Shown piece by piece: positions 28,209-37,505 of a stretch of 64,000 nt of DNA. Source of the DNA: Rhodospirillaceae bacterium. GTDB taxonomy: Bacteria; Pseudomonadota; Alphaproteobacteria; UBA8366. The stretch lies in NCBI GenBank assembly GCA_002716125.1, contig PAZH01000004.1, positions 62,001 through 126,000 on the forward strand. Reading direction: 5' to 3'. The notes under the pieces were generated by a model. That model was not told the origin of the DNA. It saw nothing but the letters and a program-made list of their open reading frames with translations, and ran no database searches. A program made the position numbers and the translations under genes. Every line of letters starts with the position of its first letter. Position 1 is the first letter of the stretch.

Positions 28209-28982
28209 ATGGCCGGTTCGGAAAATGCGCAGCCTCAAGTCGGGCTTTTCGTGACCTGTTTGGTCGATCTCATGCGGCCGTCAGTGGGCTTTGCCGCGGT
28301 CAAGCTTCTGGAAGATGCCGGTTGCCACGTGGCCGTGCCGGCAGCGCAAACGTGTTGCGGGCAACCGGCTTATAACTCTGGCGACAAGGCCGACGCGAAA
28401 GCCATTGCGCGCCAAACCATCGACGCTTTTGAAGGCTACGACTATGTGGTCGCGCCCTCCGGATCATGTGCGGGCATGTTGACGAAACATTACCCCGAAC
28501 TTTTCGAAGGTGATGAAGAGATGTCGGGGCGGGCGCGCGACTTGGCGCTCCGAACGTTTGAGCTGGTTTCATTTCTCACCGATGTTCGGGGCGTCACATC
28601 GGTCGACGCGGCATTCTCCGGCCCGGTGACGTACCACGATTCCTGCTCGAGTCTGCGGGAGATGCGCGTGCACGACCAACCGCGCAAGCTGCTCAACTCG
28701 ATTGACGATGTCGAAATCCGTGAGCTTACCTTCAACGAAGCGTGTTGTGGTTTCGGCGGAACGTTTTGCGTCAAATATCCTGATATCTCCAACAAGATGG
28801 TTGGCGATAAATGCGCCGATATCATGGCGACAGGGGCGGACACGCTGCTCGCCGGCGACATGGGTTGTTTGTTGAACATTGCCGGAAAATTAAAACGGGA
28901 AGGATCGCCCGTCGAAGTTCGCCACGTCGCGGAAGTCCTGGCCGGAATGACAGATACGCCTTCGATCGGGGAGGGGAAGTAA
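28209..28982 (+). CDS. lutA: lactate utilization protein A (CCG-domain Fe-S protein)
   Basis: 257-aa protein of the LutA/LldE/YkgE family, a subunit of the iron-sulfur L-lactate dehydrogenase complex. Two cysteine-rich CCG domains are visible: TCCGQPAYNSG near residue 50 and ACCGFGGTFCVKYPDISNKM near residue 180, with HDSCSS in between. An AGGTGGG ribosome site precedes the ATG. The following lutB gene starts 3 bases after the stop. No regulator or lactate permease is adjacent. Confidence 0.94.
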   Translation: MAGSENAQPQVGLFVTCLVDLMRPSVGFAAVKLLEDAGCHVAVPAAQTCCGQPAYNSGDKADAKAIARQTIDAFEGYDYVVAPSGSCAGMLTKHYPELFEGDEEMSGRARDLALRTFELVSFLTDVRGVTSVDAAFSGPVTYHDSCSSLREMRVHDQPRKLLNSIDDVEIRELTFNEACCGFGGTFCVKYPDISNKMVGDKCADIMATGADTLLAGDMGCLLNIAGKLKREGSPVEVRHVAEVLAGMTDTPSIGEGK

Positions 28983-28985
28983 GCG

Positions 28986-30425
28986 ATGCAGGACGTCAAG
29001 ACCGGTACCTTTATCGCCAATGCGCGTGTTGCCCTGCAGGACGAGAACTTGCAGGTCGCGCTGACCAAAATGAAAACCGGCTTTGTCGACCGCCGTTCGG
29101 AAGCGCGCGCGAGGCTTCCGGAGTTCGACCAGATCCGCGATCAGGCCCGAGACATCAAAAATCACACGCTCGCGCATCTCGACTTTTATCTCGAACGTTT
29201 CGAGCGGAAGGTTACCGAGCAGGGCGGGCATGTGCATTGGTGTTCGACGCCCGAGGACGCCCGGCAAACGATCCTTGATATTTGCCGCCGTCTCGACGCG
29301 AAGACCGTGACCAAAGGCAAGACGATGATCGCGGAAGAAATCGGGTTGAACGATTTCTTCGAGGAGAACGGCATCGAGCCGATCGAAACGGACCTTGGCG
29401 AATACATTATCCAGCTGCGAAAAGAACCGCCGAGCCACATCATCGCGCCGGCCGTTCATGTCCTGAAACATGAAGTCGCGGAAGCTTTTGTCGAGAAACA
29501 TGTGGAACGCGATCCGGAACGCTCGTTGGAAGAACCGCGCGAATTGCTCGACGAAGCGCGAGATGAGTTGCGGCAGAAGTTCCTCGATGCCGACGTTGGC
29601 GTCACGGGCGCGAACTTTCTGATCGCGGAGACAGGCACCTCGGTCATCGTCACCAACGAAGGCAACGGCGATCTCACGCAGACGATTCCGAAGGCGCATA
29701 TCGTGCTCGCGAGTTTGGAGAAGGTCGTTCCGACCCTTGAAGATGCTTCCACGATTCAACGCGTTCTGGCTCGTTCCGCCACGGGGCAGGAAGCGTCCGT
29801 CTATACCACATTCTCGACGGGCCCGCGCCGTCCAGACGACCCGGACGGGCCGGGTGAGTATCACGTGGTGCTGCTCGACAACGAGCGGAGTAAAATGATC
29901 GGCACCGAGTTCCAGGAAATGCTGCGGTGTATTCGCTGCGGTGCCTGCCTCAACCACTGCCCGGTTTACAATTCGGTCGGCGGCCATGCGTATGGCTGGG
30001 TCTATCCGGGGCCGATGGGTTCTGTCCTGACGCCGTCGCTCATCGGTGTTGAAGAAGCCGGCCATTTACCCAATGCCTCCAGTTTCTGCGGCCGCTGTGA
30101 AGAAGTGTGTCCAATGCGGATTCCGCTGCCGAAGATGATGCGTCATTTGCGTGAGCGCGAGTTCGATCGCGGCCTCGGATCCCAATCGGTGCGAACGGGC
30201 ATTCGCATGTGGGCTTTCTATGTGAAGCGGCCGGGGCTGTACCGGGCGCTTGCCAATTTGAAATTCAGCATTCTTGGATTTCTCGGTCGCGGCAAAGGCC
30301 GTTTCCGCTGGCTGCCAGGCGCTGGCGGTTGGACGAAGTATCGCGACTTCCCGGCACCGCAGCCGGGCGGCACCTTCCAAGCCCAGTGGTACGAGCGAGG
30401 CGGTGCGCGGAGCCCGAAACCATGA
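28986..30425 (+). CDS. lutB: lactate utilization iron-sulfur protein B
   Basis: 479-aa LutB/LldF. The N-terminal LUD-type region includes TKGKTMIAEEIGLN and GTSVIVTNEGNGDL; two 4Fe-4S motifs follow, CIRCGACLNHCPVY near residue 316 and CGRCEEVCPMRIPLPKM near 365. It would carry electrons within the LutABC complex oxidising L-lactate to pyruvate. The stop overlaps the lutC start (ATGA). Confidence 0.95.
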   Translation: MQDVKTGTFIANARVALQDENLQVALTKMKTGFVDRRSEARARLPEFDQIRDQARDIKNHTLAHLDFYLERFERKVTEQGGHVHWCSTPEDARQTILDICRRLDAKTVTKGKTMIAEEIGLNDFFEENGIEPIETDLGEYIIQLRKEPPSHIIAPAVHVLKHEVAEAFVEKHVERDPERSLEEPRELLDEARDELRQKFLDADVGVTGANFLIAETGTSVIVTNEGNGDLTQTIPKAHIVLASLEKVVPTLEDASTIQRVLARSATGQEASVYTTFSTGPRRPDDPDGPGEYHVVLLDNERSKMIGTEFQEMLRCIRCGACLNHCPVYNSVGGHAYGWVYPGPMGSVLTPSLIGVEEAGHLPNASSFCGRCEEVCPMRIPLPKMMRHLREREFDRGLGSQSVRTGIRMWAFYVKRPGLYRALANLKFSILGFLGRGKGRFRWLPGAGGWTKYRDFPAPQPGGTFQAQWYERGGARSPKP

Positions 30426-31087
30426 GCGGGCGCGAGAGCATACTCGGTAAAATTCGCGAAGGCTTGGGCCGCGGCGAATTGGGCGAATCCGAGACGTCGG
30501 CGCTGGAAGAACGGATCGCTGCGCGAGGCCGCAGCGTGCGCCCGTCGCGTGTCGATCTCGACGCGGATGGATTGACGGATTTGTTCGTCGACTATGTGAA
30601 AGCGGTCGACACGACGGTCGATCGCGTCGCCTCGATGGACGAGGTTCCCGATAAGGTGGCGGCATATCTGGCGCAAGAAAACCTTCCGGCGGACCTGCGT
30701 CTGGCACCTGATCCGTCGCTTGAAGGTATACCCTGGGAAAAGCGGCCGACCTTGACGATCAGCAAAGGCGCCTCCGACGGTACGCACGAAGTGGGTCTGA
30801 CCGGCGCATTCGCCGGCGTGGCGGAGACCGGTACCTTGATCATGCGCTCCGGCCCCGATCACCCGACGACTCTCAACTTCCTGCCCGACACCCACATTGT
30901 CGTCATTCGGAAAAGCCAGGTCGTCGGCACCTACGAAGATGCCTGGGATCAACTGCGCGAAGGTGACATGCCGCGCACCGTCAACTTGATTACCGGTGCA
31001 TCGCGGACCGGCGATATCGAACAGACGATATTCATGGGTGCGCACGGACCGCGCCGGATGCATATCGTCCTGGTCGAGGATGACTAG
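30422..31087 (+). CDS. lutC: lactate utilization protein C
   Basis: 221-aa LUD-domain protein (LutC/LldG). The track ORF starts inside lutB; the real start is the ATG at 30422 (MSGRESILGKIREGLGRG), overlapping the lutB stop by 4 bp. Core motifs GAFAGVAETGTLIMRSGPDHPTTLNFLPDTHIVV match the family. Completes a lutABC set in a single transcription direction; the smr gene begins 2 bases after its stop, so smr and the XRE gene may be read from the same transcript. Confidence 0.94.
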   Translation: MSGRESILGKIREGLGRGELGESETSALEERIAARGRSVRPSRVDLDADGLTDLFVDYVKAVDTTVDRVASMDEVPDKVAAYLAQENLPADLRLAPDPSLEGIPWEKRPTLTISKGASDGTHEVGLTGAFAGVAETGTLIMRSGPDHPTTLNFLPDTHIVVIRKSQVVGTYEDAWDQLREGDMPRTVNLITGASRTGDIEQTIFMGAHGPRRMHIVLVEDD

Positions 31088-31089
31088 TT

Positions 31090-31653
31090 ATGGCCGGCAA
31101 GAAAGAGACCGACGACAGCGATCTCTTCCGTGCCGTCATGCAGGATGTAAAACCGCTAAAGCGGCGGACGCCCCGAGCGGCGGCATCCCCGGGGTCCGCT
31201 GAAAAAGAAACGGCACCGAAACCGGCGACCGGTAAGAAGAAACAAGTCCGCCGCGCGGTTGCGGTTGCGCCACCGCCCCCTCCGAAACCGAAGCAGTCCG
31301 CCTTGCAACACGGCGATATTGCGGGTCTGGACCGGCGTACCGGCCAGCGGTTCAAGCGGGGTCAGCTTCCGGTCGAAGCGCGGCTTGATCTGCACGGGAT
31401 GACGCAGACCGAGGCCCATCGCGCGCTCAGCGCGTTCCTGTCGGGCCAACACGCGGCGGGACGGCGTTGCGTCATCGTCGTCACGGGAAAGGGTGTCGGT
31501 AAAGAAGGCGGCGGCGTCTTGCGGAACGCGGTGCCGCGCTGGCTGAACGAAGCGCCCAACCGCGATAAAGTGCTCGCGTTTGAATATGCGCGCCAACGGG
31601 ACGGTGGGGCCGGGGCCCTCTATGTCCTGCTCAAACGAAAACGCGTCGGTTAG
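31090..31653 (+). CDS. Smr/MutS2-type endonuclease domain protein
   Basis: 187 aa with a basic, disordered N-terminal third and a C-terminal Smr domain. The LDLHGM motif (RLDLHGMTQTEAHRAL) and the TGKG motif (VVTGKGVGKEGGGVLRNAVPRWL) are both present. Smr domains nick branched DNA or cleave RNA on stalled ribosomes; which applies here cannot be told from sequence. Stand-alone Smr proteins next to mltA are common in this class. Confidence 0.92.
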   Translation: MAGKKETDDSDLFRAVMQDVKPLKRRTPRAAASPGSAEKETAPKPATGKKKQVRRAVAVAPPPPPKPKQSALQHGDIAGLDRRTGQRFKRGQLPVEARLDLHGMTQTEAHRALSAFLSGQHAAGRRCVIVVTGKGVGKEGGGVLRNAVPRWLNEAPNRDKVLAFEYARQRDGGAGALYVLLKRKRVG

Positions 31654-31662
31654 TCGCCGGTC

Positions 31663-32019
31663 ATGACACCGCTTGGCGTCAGGCTCCGGGAGTTGCGGCG
31701 GAAGAAGGGTGTGACCTTGTCCGAGATGGCGACTGCCCTTGACGTCACGCCCGCCTATCTTTCCGCGCTTGAGCATGGCAAACGCGGCCAGTTGACGACG
31801 CCGCGCCTCCATCAAATCTGCGCCTATTTCGATATCATCTGGGACGAAGCGGACGACCTCCGCCGCTTGGCCGACCTCTCCCGCCCGAAAGTCACCATCG
31901 ACACGGCCGGTCTCTCACCCGAGGCGACCGAACTGGCGAACCGGCTTGCGGAGAAGATTGGGGAGTTGGATGAGAACGAAATCGAGGCGCTGCTCGCGCA
32001 GCTGACACCTACAAAATAA
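31663..32019 (+). CDS. XRE-family helix-turn-helix regulator
   Basis: 118-aa protein with an N-terminal Cro/C1-type helix-turn-helix, [26 protein letters not shown] at about residues 16-41, and a C-terminal helical region rich in acidic residues. It is 9 bases downstream of the smr gene and its 3' end overlaps the convergent hslU by 11 bp. Target genes are unknown. Confidence 0.9.
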   Translation: MTPLGVRLRELRRKKGVTLSEMATALDVTPAYLSALEHGKRGQLTTPRLHQICAYFDIIWDEADDLRRLADLSRPKVTIDTAGLSPEATELANRLAEKIGELDENEIEALLAQLTPTK

Positions 32020-33319
32020 ACTTGCTGAGGTCCGTATCCTTGGCGAGGTCGGCGACCTGGGTACGGACGTAATCGGCGTCGATCGTGACCGTTTCGTCCT
32101 TGCGGTCGGTGGCCGTGAACGAGACTTCATCCAACAGTTTTTCCATTACGGTGTGGAGCCGCCGCGCCCCGATGTTCTCGACGTGCGAGTTCACCTCGGC
32201 GGCGAGACGCGCCAACTCGTCGATGGCCTCTTCCGCGAACTCAAGCGTCACGCCTTCGGTTCCCATGAGTGCGGAGTACTGTTTGATGAGGCTGTTCTCC
32301 GGCTCCCGGAGGATGCGTCCGAAATCTTCCTCGGTGAGCGCCTGCAACTCGACCCGGATGGGGAGCCGGCCTTGCAGCTCCGGCAGGAGGTCTGAGGGCT
32401 TCGCCAAATGGAACGCGCCGGATGCGATAAAGAGGATATGATCGGTTTTCACGGCACCGTGCTTGGTTGAAACGGTCGTTCCTTCGATCAAGGGCAGCAA
32501 GTCGCGCTGCACACCCTCGCGGCTGACATCCGCGCCGTGGCGCTCCGACTTGGCGCAAATCTTATCGAGCTCGTCGAGGAAGACGATCCCGTTTTGCTCC
32601 ACGACGTCGATGGCCTCGCGGACGATCTTGTCTTCGTCCACGAGTTTGTCGCCCTCTTCCTCAAGCAAAACGTCGTAAGATTCCGCGACCGACATGCGCC
32701 GCGGCTTGGTGCGGCCGCCGAAAGCTTTGCCAAGCATATCGTTGAGATTGATCATGCCCATCTGCGCGCCCGGGGCCCCAGGTATGTCGAAAGTTGGCAG
32801 GCCCATCGAACCGGTGTCCTGCACTTCAAGTTCAATCTCTTTATCGTCCAGCTCGCCGTTGCGAAGCTTTTGGCGAAAACTGTTGCGCGTCGATTCGCCG
32901 GCGTTCTCGCCGACCAAGGCGTCGAGCACACGTTCTTCAGCCATGATCTCCGCTTTCGCTTCGACGTCCTTGCGGTGCTGCTCGCGGATCATGTGGATGG
33001 CGGCTTCGACCAGATCGCGGACGATCTGTTCGACGTCGCGGCCGACATAGCCGACCTCGGTGAACTTCGTCGCCTCGACTTTGATAAAGGGCGCTTTGTC
33101 CAATTTCGCGAGGCGGCGCGCGATTTCCGTTTTACCGACACCCGTCGGGCCGATCATTAGGATGTTCTTCGGCAGGACCTCTTCGCGCAGTTCTTCCGGC
33201 AGTTGCTGGCGGCGCCAACGGTTGCGTAACGCAACGGCAACGGCGCGTTTGGCGTCGTTCTGTCCGACGATGTGGCGATCGAGTTCGGAGACGATCTCGC
33301 GGGGGCTGAAACTGGTCAT
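32009..33319 (-). CDS. hslU: ATP-dependent protease ATPase subunit HslU
   Basis: AAA+ unfoldase of 436 aa that feeds substrates to HslV. I start at the ATG 33319 ([20 protein letters not shown]), which overlaps the hslV stop as ATGA, rather than the track start. Walker A is [15 protein letters not shown], the pore GYVGRD motif follows ([12 protein letters not shown]), the I-domain is acidic and charged, Walker B is [11 protein letters not shown], and the C-terminus TDLSKFIL ends in the hydrophobic tail that docks into HslV. Confidence 0.97.
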   Translation of the reverse strand: MTSFSPREIVSELDRHIVGQNDAKRAVAVALRNRWRRQQLPEELREEVLPKNILMIGPTGVGKTEIARRLAKLDKAPFIKVEATKFTEVGYVGRDVEQIVRDLVEAAIHMIREQHRKDVEAKAEIMAEERVLDALVGENAGESTRNSFRQKLRNGELDDKEIELEVQDTGSMGLPTFDIPGAPGAQMGMINLNDMLGKAFGGRTKPRRMSVAESYDVLLEEEGDKLVDEDKIVREAIDVVEQNGIVFLDELDKICAKSERHGADVSREGVQRDLLPLIEGTTVSTKHGAVKTDHILFIASGAFHLAKPSDLLPELQGRLPIRVELQALTEEDFGRILREPENSLIKQYSALMGTEGVTLEFAEEAIDELARLAAEVNSHVENIGARRLHTVMEKLLDEVSFTATDRKDETVTIDADYVRTQVADLAKDTDLSKFIL

Positions 33320-33858
33320 ACGGTCTCCAGGACGACGGATTCGTTGGTGTAGACGCAAATATCGGCGGCGATTTGCATGGCTTTGCGGGCAATGGCCTCG
33401 GCATCCATGTCTTCTCGGTCCATCAGCGCGCGGGCCGCCGCCAGCGCATAATTGCCGCCGGACCCGATGCCGATCAGGCCGTCTTCCGGCTCCAGCACGT
33501 CACCCGTACCCGACAGGATCAGCGAGACCGACGGGTCCGCCACGGCCATCATGGCTTCAAGACGGCGCAAGTATCGGTCGGTCCGCCAATCTTTGGCGAG
33601 TTCGACACAAGCGCGCGTGAGCTGCGATGGATACTGTTCGAGTTTGGATTCGAGGCGTTCGAACAAGGTGAACGCATCGGCGGTCGCGCCGGCAAAGCCG
33701 ACAACCACCTTGCCGTCGGCGATGCGCCGCACTTTGGTCGCGTTTGATTTGATAACGGTTTGGCCGAGGCTGACTTGCCCGTCGCCCGCGACGACGACCT
33801 TGCCGTCTTTGCGAACGGAGAGGATTGTCGTCCCGTGCCAGGATTGGGGCTCGCTCAT
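33316..33858 (-). CDS. hslV: ATP-dependent protease subunit HslV
   Basis: Proteasome-like peptidase of 180 aa. The first nine residues (MSEPQSWHG) would be removed so that Thr10 of [10 protein letters not shown] becomes the N-terminal nucleophile. Other family features are [18 protein letters not shown] and [16 protein letters not shown]. The start at 33858 matches the family; the longer track ORF runs into a palindromic intergenic region. hslV and hslU overlap by 4 bp. Confidence 0.97.
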   Translation of the reverse strand: MSEPQSWHGTTILSVRKDGKVVVAGDGQVSLGQTVIKSNATKVRRIADGKVVVGFAGATADAFTLFERLESKLEQYPSQLTRACVELAKDWRTDRYLRRLEAMMAVADPSVSLILSGTGDVLEPEDGLIGIGSGGNYALAAARALMDREDMDAEAIARKAMQIAADICVYTNESVVLETV

Positions 33859-33889
33859 GGATGCGTCCGAAGCAGTTGATCGTCGCCCC

Positions 33890-33938
33890 CATGTGGCGTG
33901 GAAACCCCGCCGGGTCAAGGGCGGGGTGTTGCCACATG
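33890..33938 (-). other. nested inverted repeat / stem-loop upstream of hslV
   Basis: Two perfect 8-bp arm pairs are nested: outer CATGTGGC / GCCACATG and inner ACCCCGCC / GGCGGGGT, with short unequal spacers and an 8-base loop. It fills much of the 93-bp gap between the SDR gene and hslV, both on the minus strand. There is no T tract on either side, so it is not a standard intrinsic terminator. It could be a 5' leader structure of hslVU, an mRNA stabiliser for the SDR transcript, or a protein-binding dyad. Confidence 0.7.
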
Positions 33939-33951
33939 TATATTTCGGACT

Positions 33952-34857
33952 CTAGTCGAGCTCCATTCCATCCATGCCGGAGTTCTTACGGCATTGCGCG
34001 ATCATCTCGCGAATCTTGGGGCCGAGGGCGGCCGGATCGTCCATCTGATCGATCTCTGCGCCGCGGCGCCAACCTTCGCAGACCGCAACCATGCCGGCAC
34101 CGGCCTGGATCACGCGGCCCGAGATGTCTTGCGCTTCCTCGCTCGCCAAATAGACGATGGTCGGCGAGACCCAGCTCGGATCGCGGACTTGCTTATCTTC
34201 TTCGCTGTATTCCCGCAGATTGTCGGTCATCCGCGTGTACGCGCTCGGCGAAATCGCGTTCACCGTCACACCGATCTGGGCAAGTTCCCGCGCCGCGATG
34301 ATCGTGAAGGCGGCAATGCCGGCTTTGGCGGCGCCGTAGTTTGTCTGCCCGATATTGCCGTAAATGCCGGACGTCGAGCTCGTGTTGATGATCCGGCCCA
34401 TCACCGGCTTGCCGTCGTCGTTTTGTTTCGACATGGCACGCCAGTACGATGCGGCATGGCGGGACGGCGCGAACGTGCCCTTGAGATGGACTTGAATAAC
34501 CGCATCCCATTCTTCCTCGGTCATGTTGACCAGCATCCGGTCGCGCAGGATGCCGGCGTTGTTGACGAGAATATCGAGCTTGCCGAACGTGTTGATGGCC
34601 GTGTCGACCATGTTTTTGGCGCCGTCGAAATTGCTGACGTCGTCGCCGTTGACGATGGCTTCGCCACCGGCCGCTTTAATCTCATCGACCACTTGCTGCG
34701 CTGGAGATTCGTCCGCTCCCTTGCCGTCGACGCCGGCACCGAGATCGTTCACGACAACCTTTGCACCTGCGTTTGCCAATTGAAGCGCATGTTGCCGGCC
34801 GACGCCCCGCGCCGCTCCGGTGACGATCGCAACGCGACCTTCGCATAGACCCGCCAT
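33952..34857 (-). CDS. SDR family NAD(P)-dependent oxidoreductase
   Basis: 301-aa short-chain dehydrogenase. The cofactor motif TGAARGVGR is near residue 14, NNAG is in DILVNNAGILRDRML, the catalytic Ser is in INTSSTSGIYG and YxxxK is in TNYGAAKAG. Features such as VVVNDLG and ILRDRMLVNMTEEEWD resemble the (3R)-hydroxyacyl-CoA dehydrogenase part of peroxisomal multifunctional enzyme type 2, so a role in acyl-CoA metabolism is likely but not certain. The C-terminal 60 residues extend beyond a minimal SDR. Divergent from hisB. Confidence 0.9.
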   Translation of the reverse strand: MAGLCEGRVAIVTGAARGVGRQHALQLANAGAKVVVNDLGAGVDGKGADESPAQQVVDEIKAAGGEAIVNGDDVSNFDGAKNMVDTAINTFGKLDILVNNAGILRDRMLVNMTEEEWDAVIQVHLKGTFAPSRHAASYWRAMSKQNDDGKPVMGRIINTSSTSGIYGNIGQTNYGAAKAGIAAFTIIAARELAQIGVTVNAISPSAYTRMTDNLREYSEEDKQVRDPSWVSPTIVYLASEEAQDISGRVIQAGAGMVAVCEGWRRGAEIDQMDDPAALGPKIREMIAQCRKNSGMDGMELD

Positions 34858-35014
34858 TTTCTTTCCTTTCTGCTAAGCACGACTTCTCGAAGAACCTAGG
34901 GCGCGATGGCGAGAGGGCGAGGAATTAGGAGACGCGAGAAATTCAGGCCATGGGTGGCGTCTCTGAAGACTTCCTGCTACAAGACGCCCCGCCAACGAAT
35001 TGGGAGATAGCGCC

Positions 35015-35614
35015 ATGCGCCAAGCGAGTGTTGAGCGCAATACGAAAGAGACGCAGATATCGGCTGAGATCGCCCTCGACGGGTCCGGAACGTATGACGT
35101 TTCGACCGGTATCGGGTTTCTCGACCATATGCTCGAGCAGCTCTCCCGCCACAGTTTGATGGATTTGAAAGTGCGGGCGCAGGGCGATCTGCACATCGAC
35201 TTTCACCACACGACCGAAGATACCGGCTATGTGGTGGGCGAAGCGTTGAGTAAGGCGTTGGGCGACCGCGCCGGAATCGTGCGCTATGGGTCCGCGTTAA
35301 TTCCCATGGACGAAACCCTCACGCGGGTGGCGCTCGATTCCTCCAATCGGCCTTATCTGGTGTGGAAGGTGGATTTTTCGCGCCCTAAATTGGGGGAGAT
35401 GGATACCGAACTCTTCCAGGAATGGTTCAAGGCTTTCGCGCAGTCCGCCGGTTTGACCCTGCATGTCGAAACCCTGTATGGCGAGAACAACCACCACATT
35501 GTCGAATCGTGTTTCAAGGGGCTGGCGCGCGCGCTGAAAGAGGCGATCGCAATCGATCCGCGCAAGGCCGATGCCGTGCCGTCCACCAAAGGCGTCCTCG
35601 GCGGCTCGCTATAA
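35015..35614 (+). CDS. hisB: imidazoleglycerol-phosphate dehydratase
   Basis: 199-aa stand-alone IGPD (no HAD phosphatase domain), step seven of histidine synthesis. The start is ATG 35015 with GGGAG about 9 bases upstream. Metal-binding signatures are [52 protein letters not shown] and the terminal STKGVLGG. First gene of the hisB-hisH-GNAT-hisA-hisF-hisE-HIT run. Confidence 0.97.
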   Translation: MRQASVERNTKETQISAEIALDGSGTYDVSTGIGFLDHMLEQLSRHSLMDLKVRAQGDLHIDFHHTTEDTGYVVGEALSKALGDRAGIVRYGSALIPMDETLTRVALDSSNRPYLVWKVDFSRPKLGEMDTELFQEWFKAFAQSAGLTLHVETLYGENNHHIVESCFKGLARALKEAIAIDPRKADAVPSTKGVLGGSL

Positions 35615-35615
35615 G

Positions 35616-36242
35616 ATGTCAGTTGCAATTGTCGATTACGGTTCGGGCAATCTGCGCTCGGCGGCAAAAGGGTTTGAAAAATTTTCATCCGCGCCTGTCG
35701 TCGTGACGGCGGATCCGACCGAGGTGGTGCGCGCCGACCGAATCGTCTTGCCGGGACAGGGCGCGTTTGCGGATTGCTTTGCCGGCCTTTCGGCGCTCGA
35801 CGGTATGATCGATGTCTTACGGGAAGCGGTGCTCGAGCGCGCGGTGCCGTTCTTCGGTATTTGTGTTGGGATGCAATTGATGGCCACTGCGGGCTTGGAA
35901 CACGGCCGCCATGATGGTCTTGATTGGATTGGCGGCGAGGTGGTCCCGATGAACTTGTCCGATAGTTCGTTAAAAATTCCTCATATGGGATGGAATGAGT
36001 TGAAAGTGGCGGCCTCGCATCCTGTGTTGGACGGTGTGCAGACCGGCGATCACGTGTATTTCGTTCATAGTTATCATTTCGCGGTAGCGGAGAGCGCAGC
36101 TCTGCTGGCGAGTGTCGATTATGGGGGCGATCAGACCGCGATCGTGGGTCGCGACAATATGATCGGCACGCAATTCCACCCGGAAAAAAGCCAAGCGACG
36201 GGCCTCCGGATGATTGAAAACTTTCTGAATTGGAGGCCGTAA
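35616..36242 (+). CDS. hisH: imidazole glycerol phosphate synthase subunit HisH
   Basis: Glutamine amidotransferase of 208 aa that supplies ammonia to HisF. The ORF track start is inside hisB; the real ATG is 35616, one base after the hisB stop. Nucleophile Cys83 is in [11 protein letters not shown], the oxyanion strand in [10 protein letters not shown], and the His-Glu pair in [10 protein letters not shown]. Confidence 0.97.
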   Translation: MSVAIVDYGSGNLRSAAKGFEKFSSAPVVVTADPTEVVRADRIVLPGQGAFADCFAGLSALDGMIDVLREAVLERAVPFFGICVGMQLMATAGLEHGRHDGLDWIGGEVVPMNLSDSSLKIPHMGWNELKVAASHPVLDGVQTGDHVYFVHSYHFAVAESAALLASVDYGGDQTAIVGRDNMIGTQFHPEKSQATGLRMIENFLNWRP

Positions 36243-36245
36243 TCG

Positions 36246-36779
36246 ATGGCTGACAAATCGGTAGAAGTCTTGGACGATATCTCACCGCGCGATCTCAACG
36301 ATCTTTGCGATGCAGCGGAAAGTGCGATCACCGAAGGCGGCGGTTTCGGCTGGATTGACGTGCCGCCGCGGCAAACGCTGGAGACCTACTGGCGAGGCGT
36401 CATGCTGGTGCCGGAGCGGACGCTGTTTGTCGGCCGACTGGATAGTGTGATCGCCGGTTCCGCGCAGCTGGTCCGGCCGACCAAGAACAATGAAGCGCAA
36501 TCGCATGCGGCGGCACTGACGACCAATTTCGTGGCGCCCTGGGCACGCGGATACGGCATTGGTCACGCCTTGATCCAAGCGGTTGTCGATCGGGCGCGGG
36601 CGGACGGTTTCGCCATCCTCAATCTTGATGTGCGCGCGACCCAGGATATCGCAATCGCGCGTTACGACTCGCTGGGATTCGTGCGTTGGGCCGAAAATCC
36701 GCACTATGCGCGCGTCGGGGACGAGTGGGTGACCGGCTACTATTACTACAAGGTCCTCAACGAGGAGAGCGGCTGTTGA
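36246..36779 (+). CDS. GNAT family N-acetyltransferase within the his operon
   Basis: 177-aa acetyltransferase. The acetyl-CoA loop is [23 protein letters not shown], and the C-terminal strand region is [24 protein letters not shown]. The substrate is unknown. It sits 3 bases after hisH and shares a TTGA overlap with hisA, so it is translated with the histidine genes. In many related genomes a small DUF2628 gene occupies this slot, from memory. Confidence 0.88.
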   Translation: MADKSVEVLDDISPRDLNDLCDAAESAITEGGGFGWIDVPPRQTLETYWRGVMLVPERTLFVGRLDSVIAGSAQLVRPTKNNEAQSHAAALTTNFVAPWARGYGIGHALIQAVVDRARADGFAILNLDVRATQDIAIARYDSLGFVRWAENPHYARVGDEWVTGYYYYKVLNEESGC

Positions 36780-37504
36780 TCCTTTACCCGGCCATCGACC
36801 TAAAGGACGGTCAATGCGTGCGCCTGCGTCTTGGCGACATGGATCAGTCGACGGTCTTTAATGACGACCCGGCGGCACAGGCCCGTGATTTCGCGGCGGC
36901 CGGCTGCGAATGGTTGCATCTGGTCGATTTAAATGGCGCGTTTGAAGGCAAGCCAGTGAACGCGTCGGCGGTCGAAGCAATCCTGGGCGCGACGGATATT
37001 CCCGTTCAATTGGGCGGCGGCATTCGCGATATGGCGACCATCGATGCGTGGCTCGAGCGGGGGATTCGCCGGGTGATACTCGGCACTGTGGCGGTAAAAG
37101 ATCCGGATTTGGTTCGCGCCGCCTGCGATAAATGGCCGGGTCGTGTCGCCGTCGGCATTGACGCCAAGGGCGGCAAAGTCGCGATCGAAGGATGGGCTGA
37201 AGTCTCGGAATTGACGGCGGAAGCGCTCGCCGCGGAATTTGAAGGCGCCGGCGTTTCGGCCATCATTCATACCGACGTGGACCGCGACGGTGTGCTTGCT
37301 GGTCCCAATATCGAAGCGACGGCCCGGCTCGCCGCATCGACGGCCATTCCGGTGATCGCGAGCGGTGGCGTCTCGTCACTCGACGATCTCATGGCGATCC
37401 AAGCGAACGGCACGATCGAGGGTGCCATCAGTGGCCGCGCGCTCTACGATGGGCGAATCAATCTCGAAGAAGCGCTTTCGTCGCTTCGCGAACGGACTTC
37501 TTAA
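36776..37504 (+). CDS. hisA: 1-(5-phosphoribosyl)-5-[(5-phosphoribosylamino)methylideneamino]imidazole-4-carboxamide isomerase
   Basis: 242-aa TIM-barrel isomerase (ProFAR isomerase). The N-terminus [16 protein letters not shown] and the phosphate motifs VQLGGGIRD and [13 protein letters not shown] are clear. The start appears to be a TTG at 36776 that overlaps the GNAT stop, preceded by GAGGAG at a normal distance; no ATG or GTG fits. The longer track ORF lies in the GNAT gene and is rejected. Confidence 0.95.
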   Translation: MILYPAIDLKDGQCVRLRLGDMDQSTVFNDDPAAQARDFAAAGCEWLHLVDLNGAFEGKPVNASAVEAILGATDIPVQLGGGIRDMATIDAWLERGIRRVILGTVAVKDPDLVRAACDKWPGRVAVGIDAKGGKVAIEGWAEVSELTAEALAAEFEGAGVSAIIHTDVDRDGVLAGPNIEATARLAASTAIPVIASGGVSSLDDLMAIQANGTIEGAISGRALYDGRINLEEALSSLRERTS

Positions 37505-37505
37505 C

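Noticed and set aside
28890-30065. 391-aa minus-strand ORF over lutAB
   Set aside because: It overlaps unmistakable lutA/lutB on the other strand and shows no family features.
34929-34963. GAGACGC / GCGTCTC inverted repeat with 21-base loop before hisB
   Set aside because: A 7-bp stem with a large loop and no T tract or leader peptide with His codons; too weak to call an attenuator.
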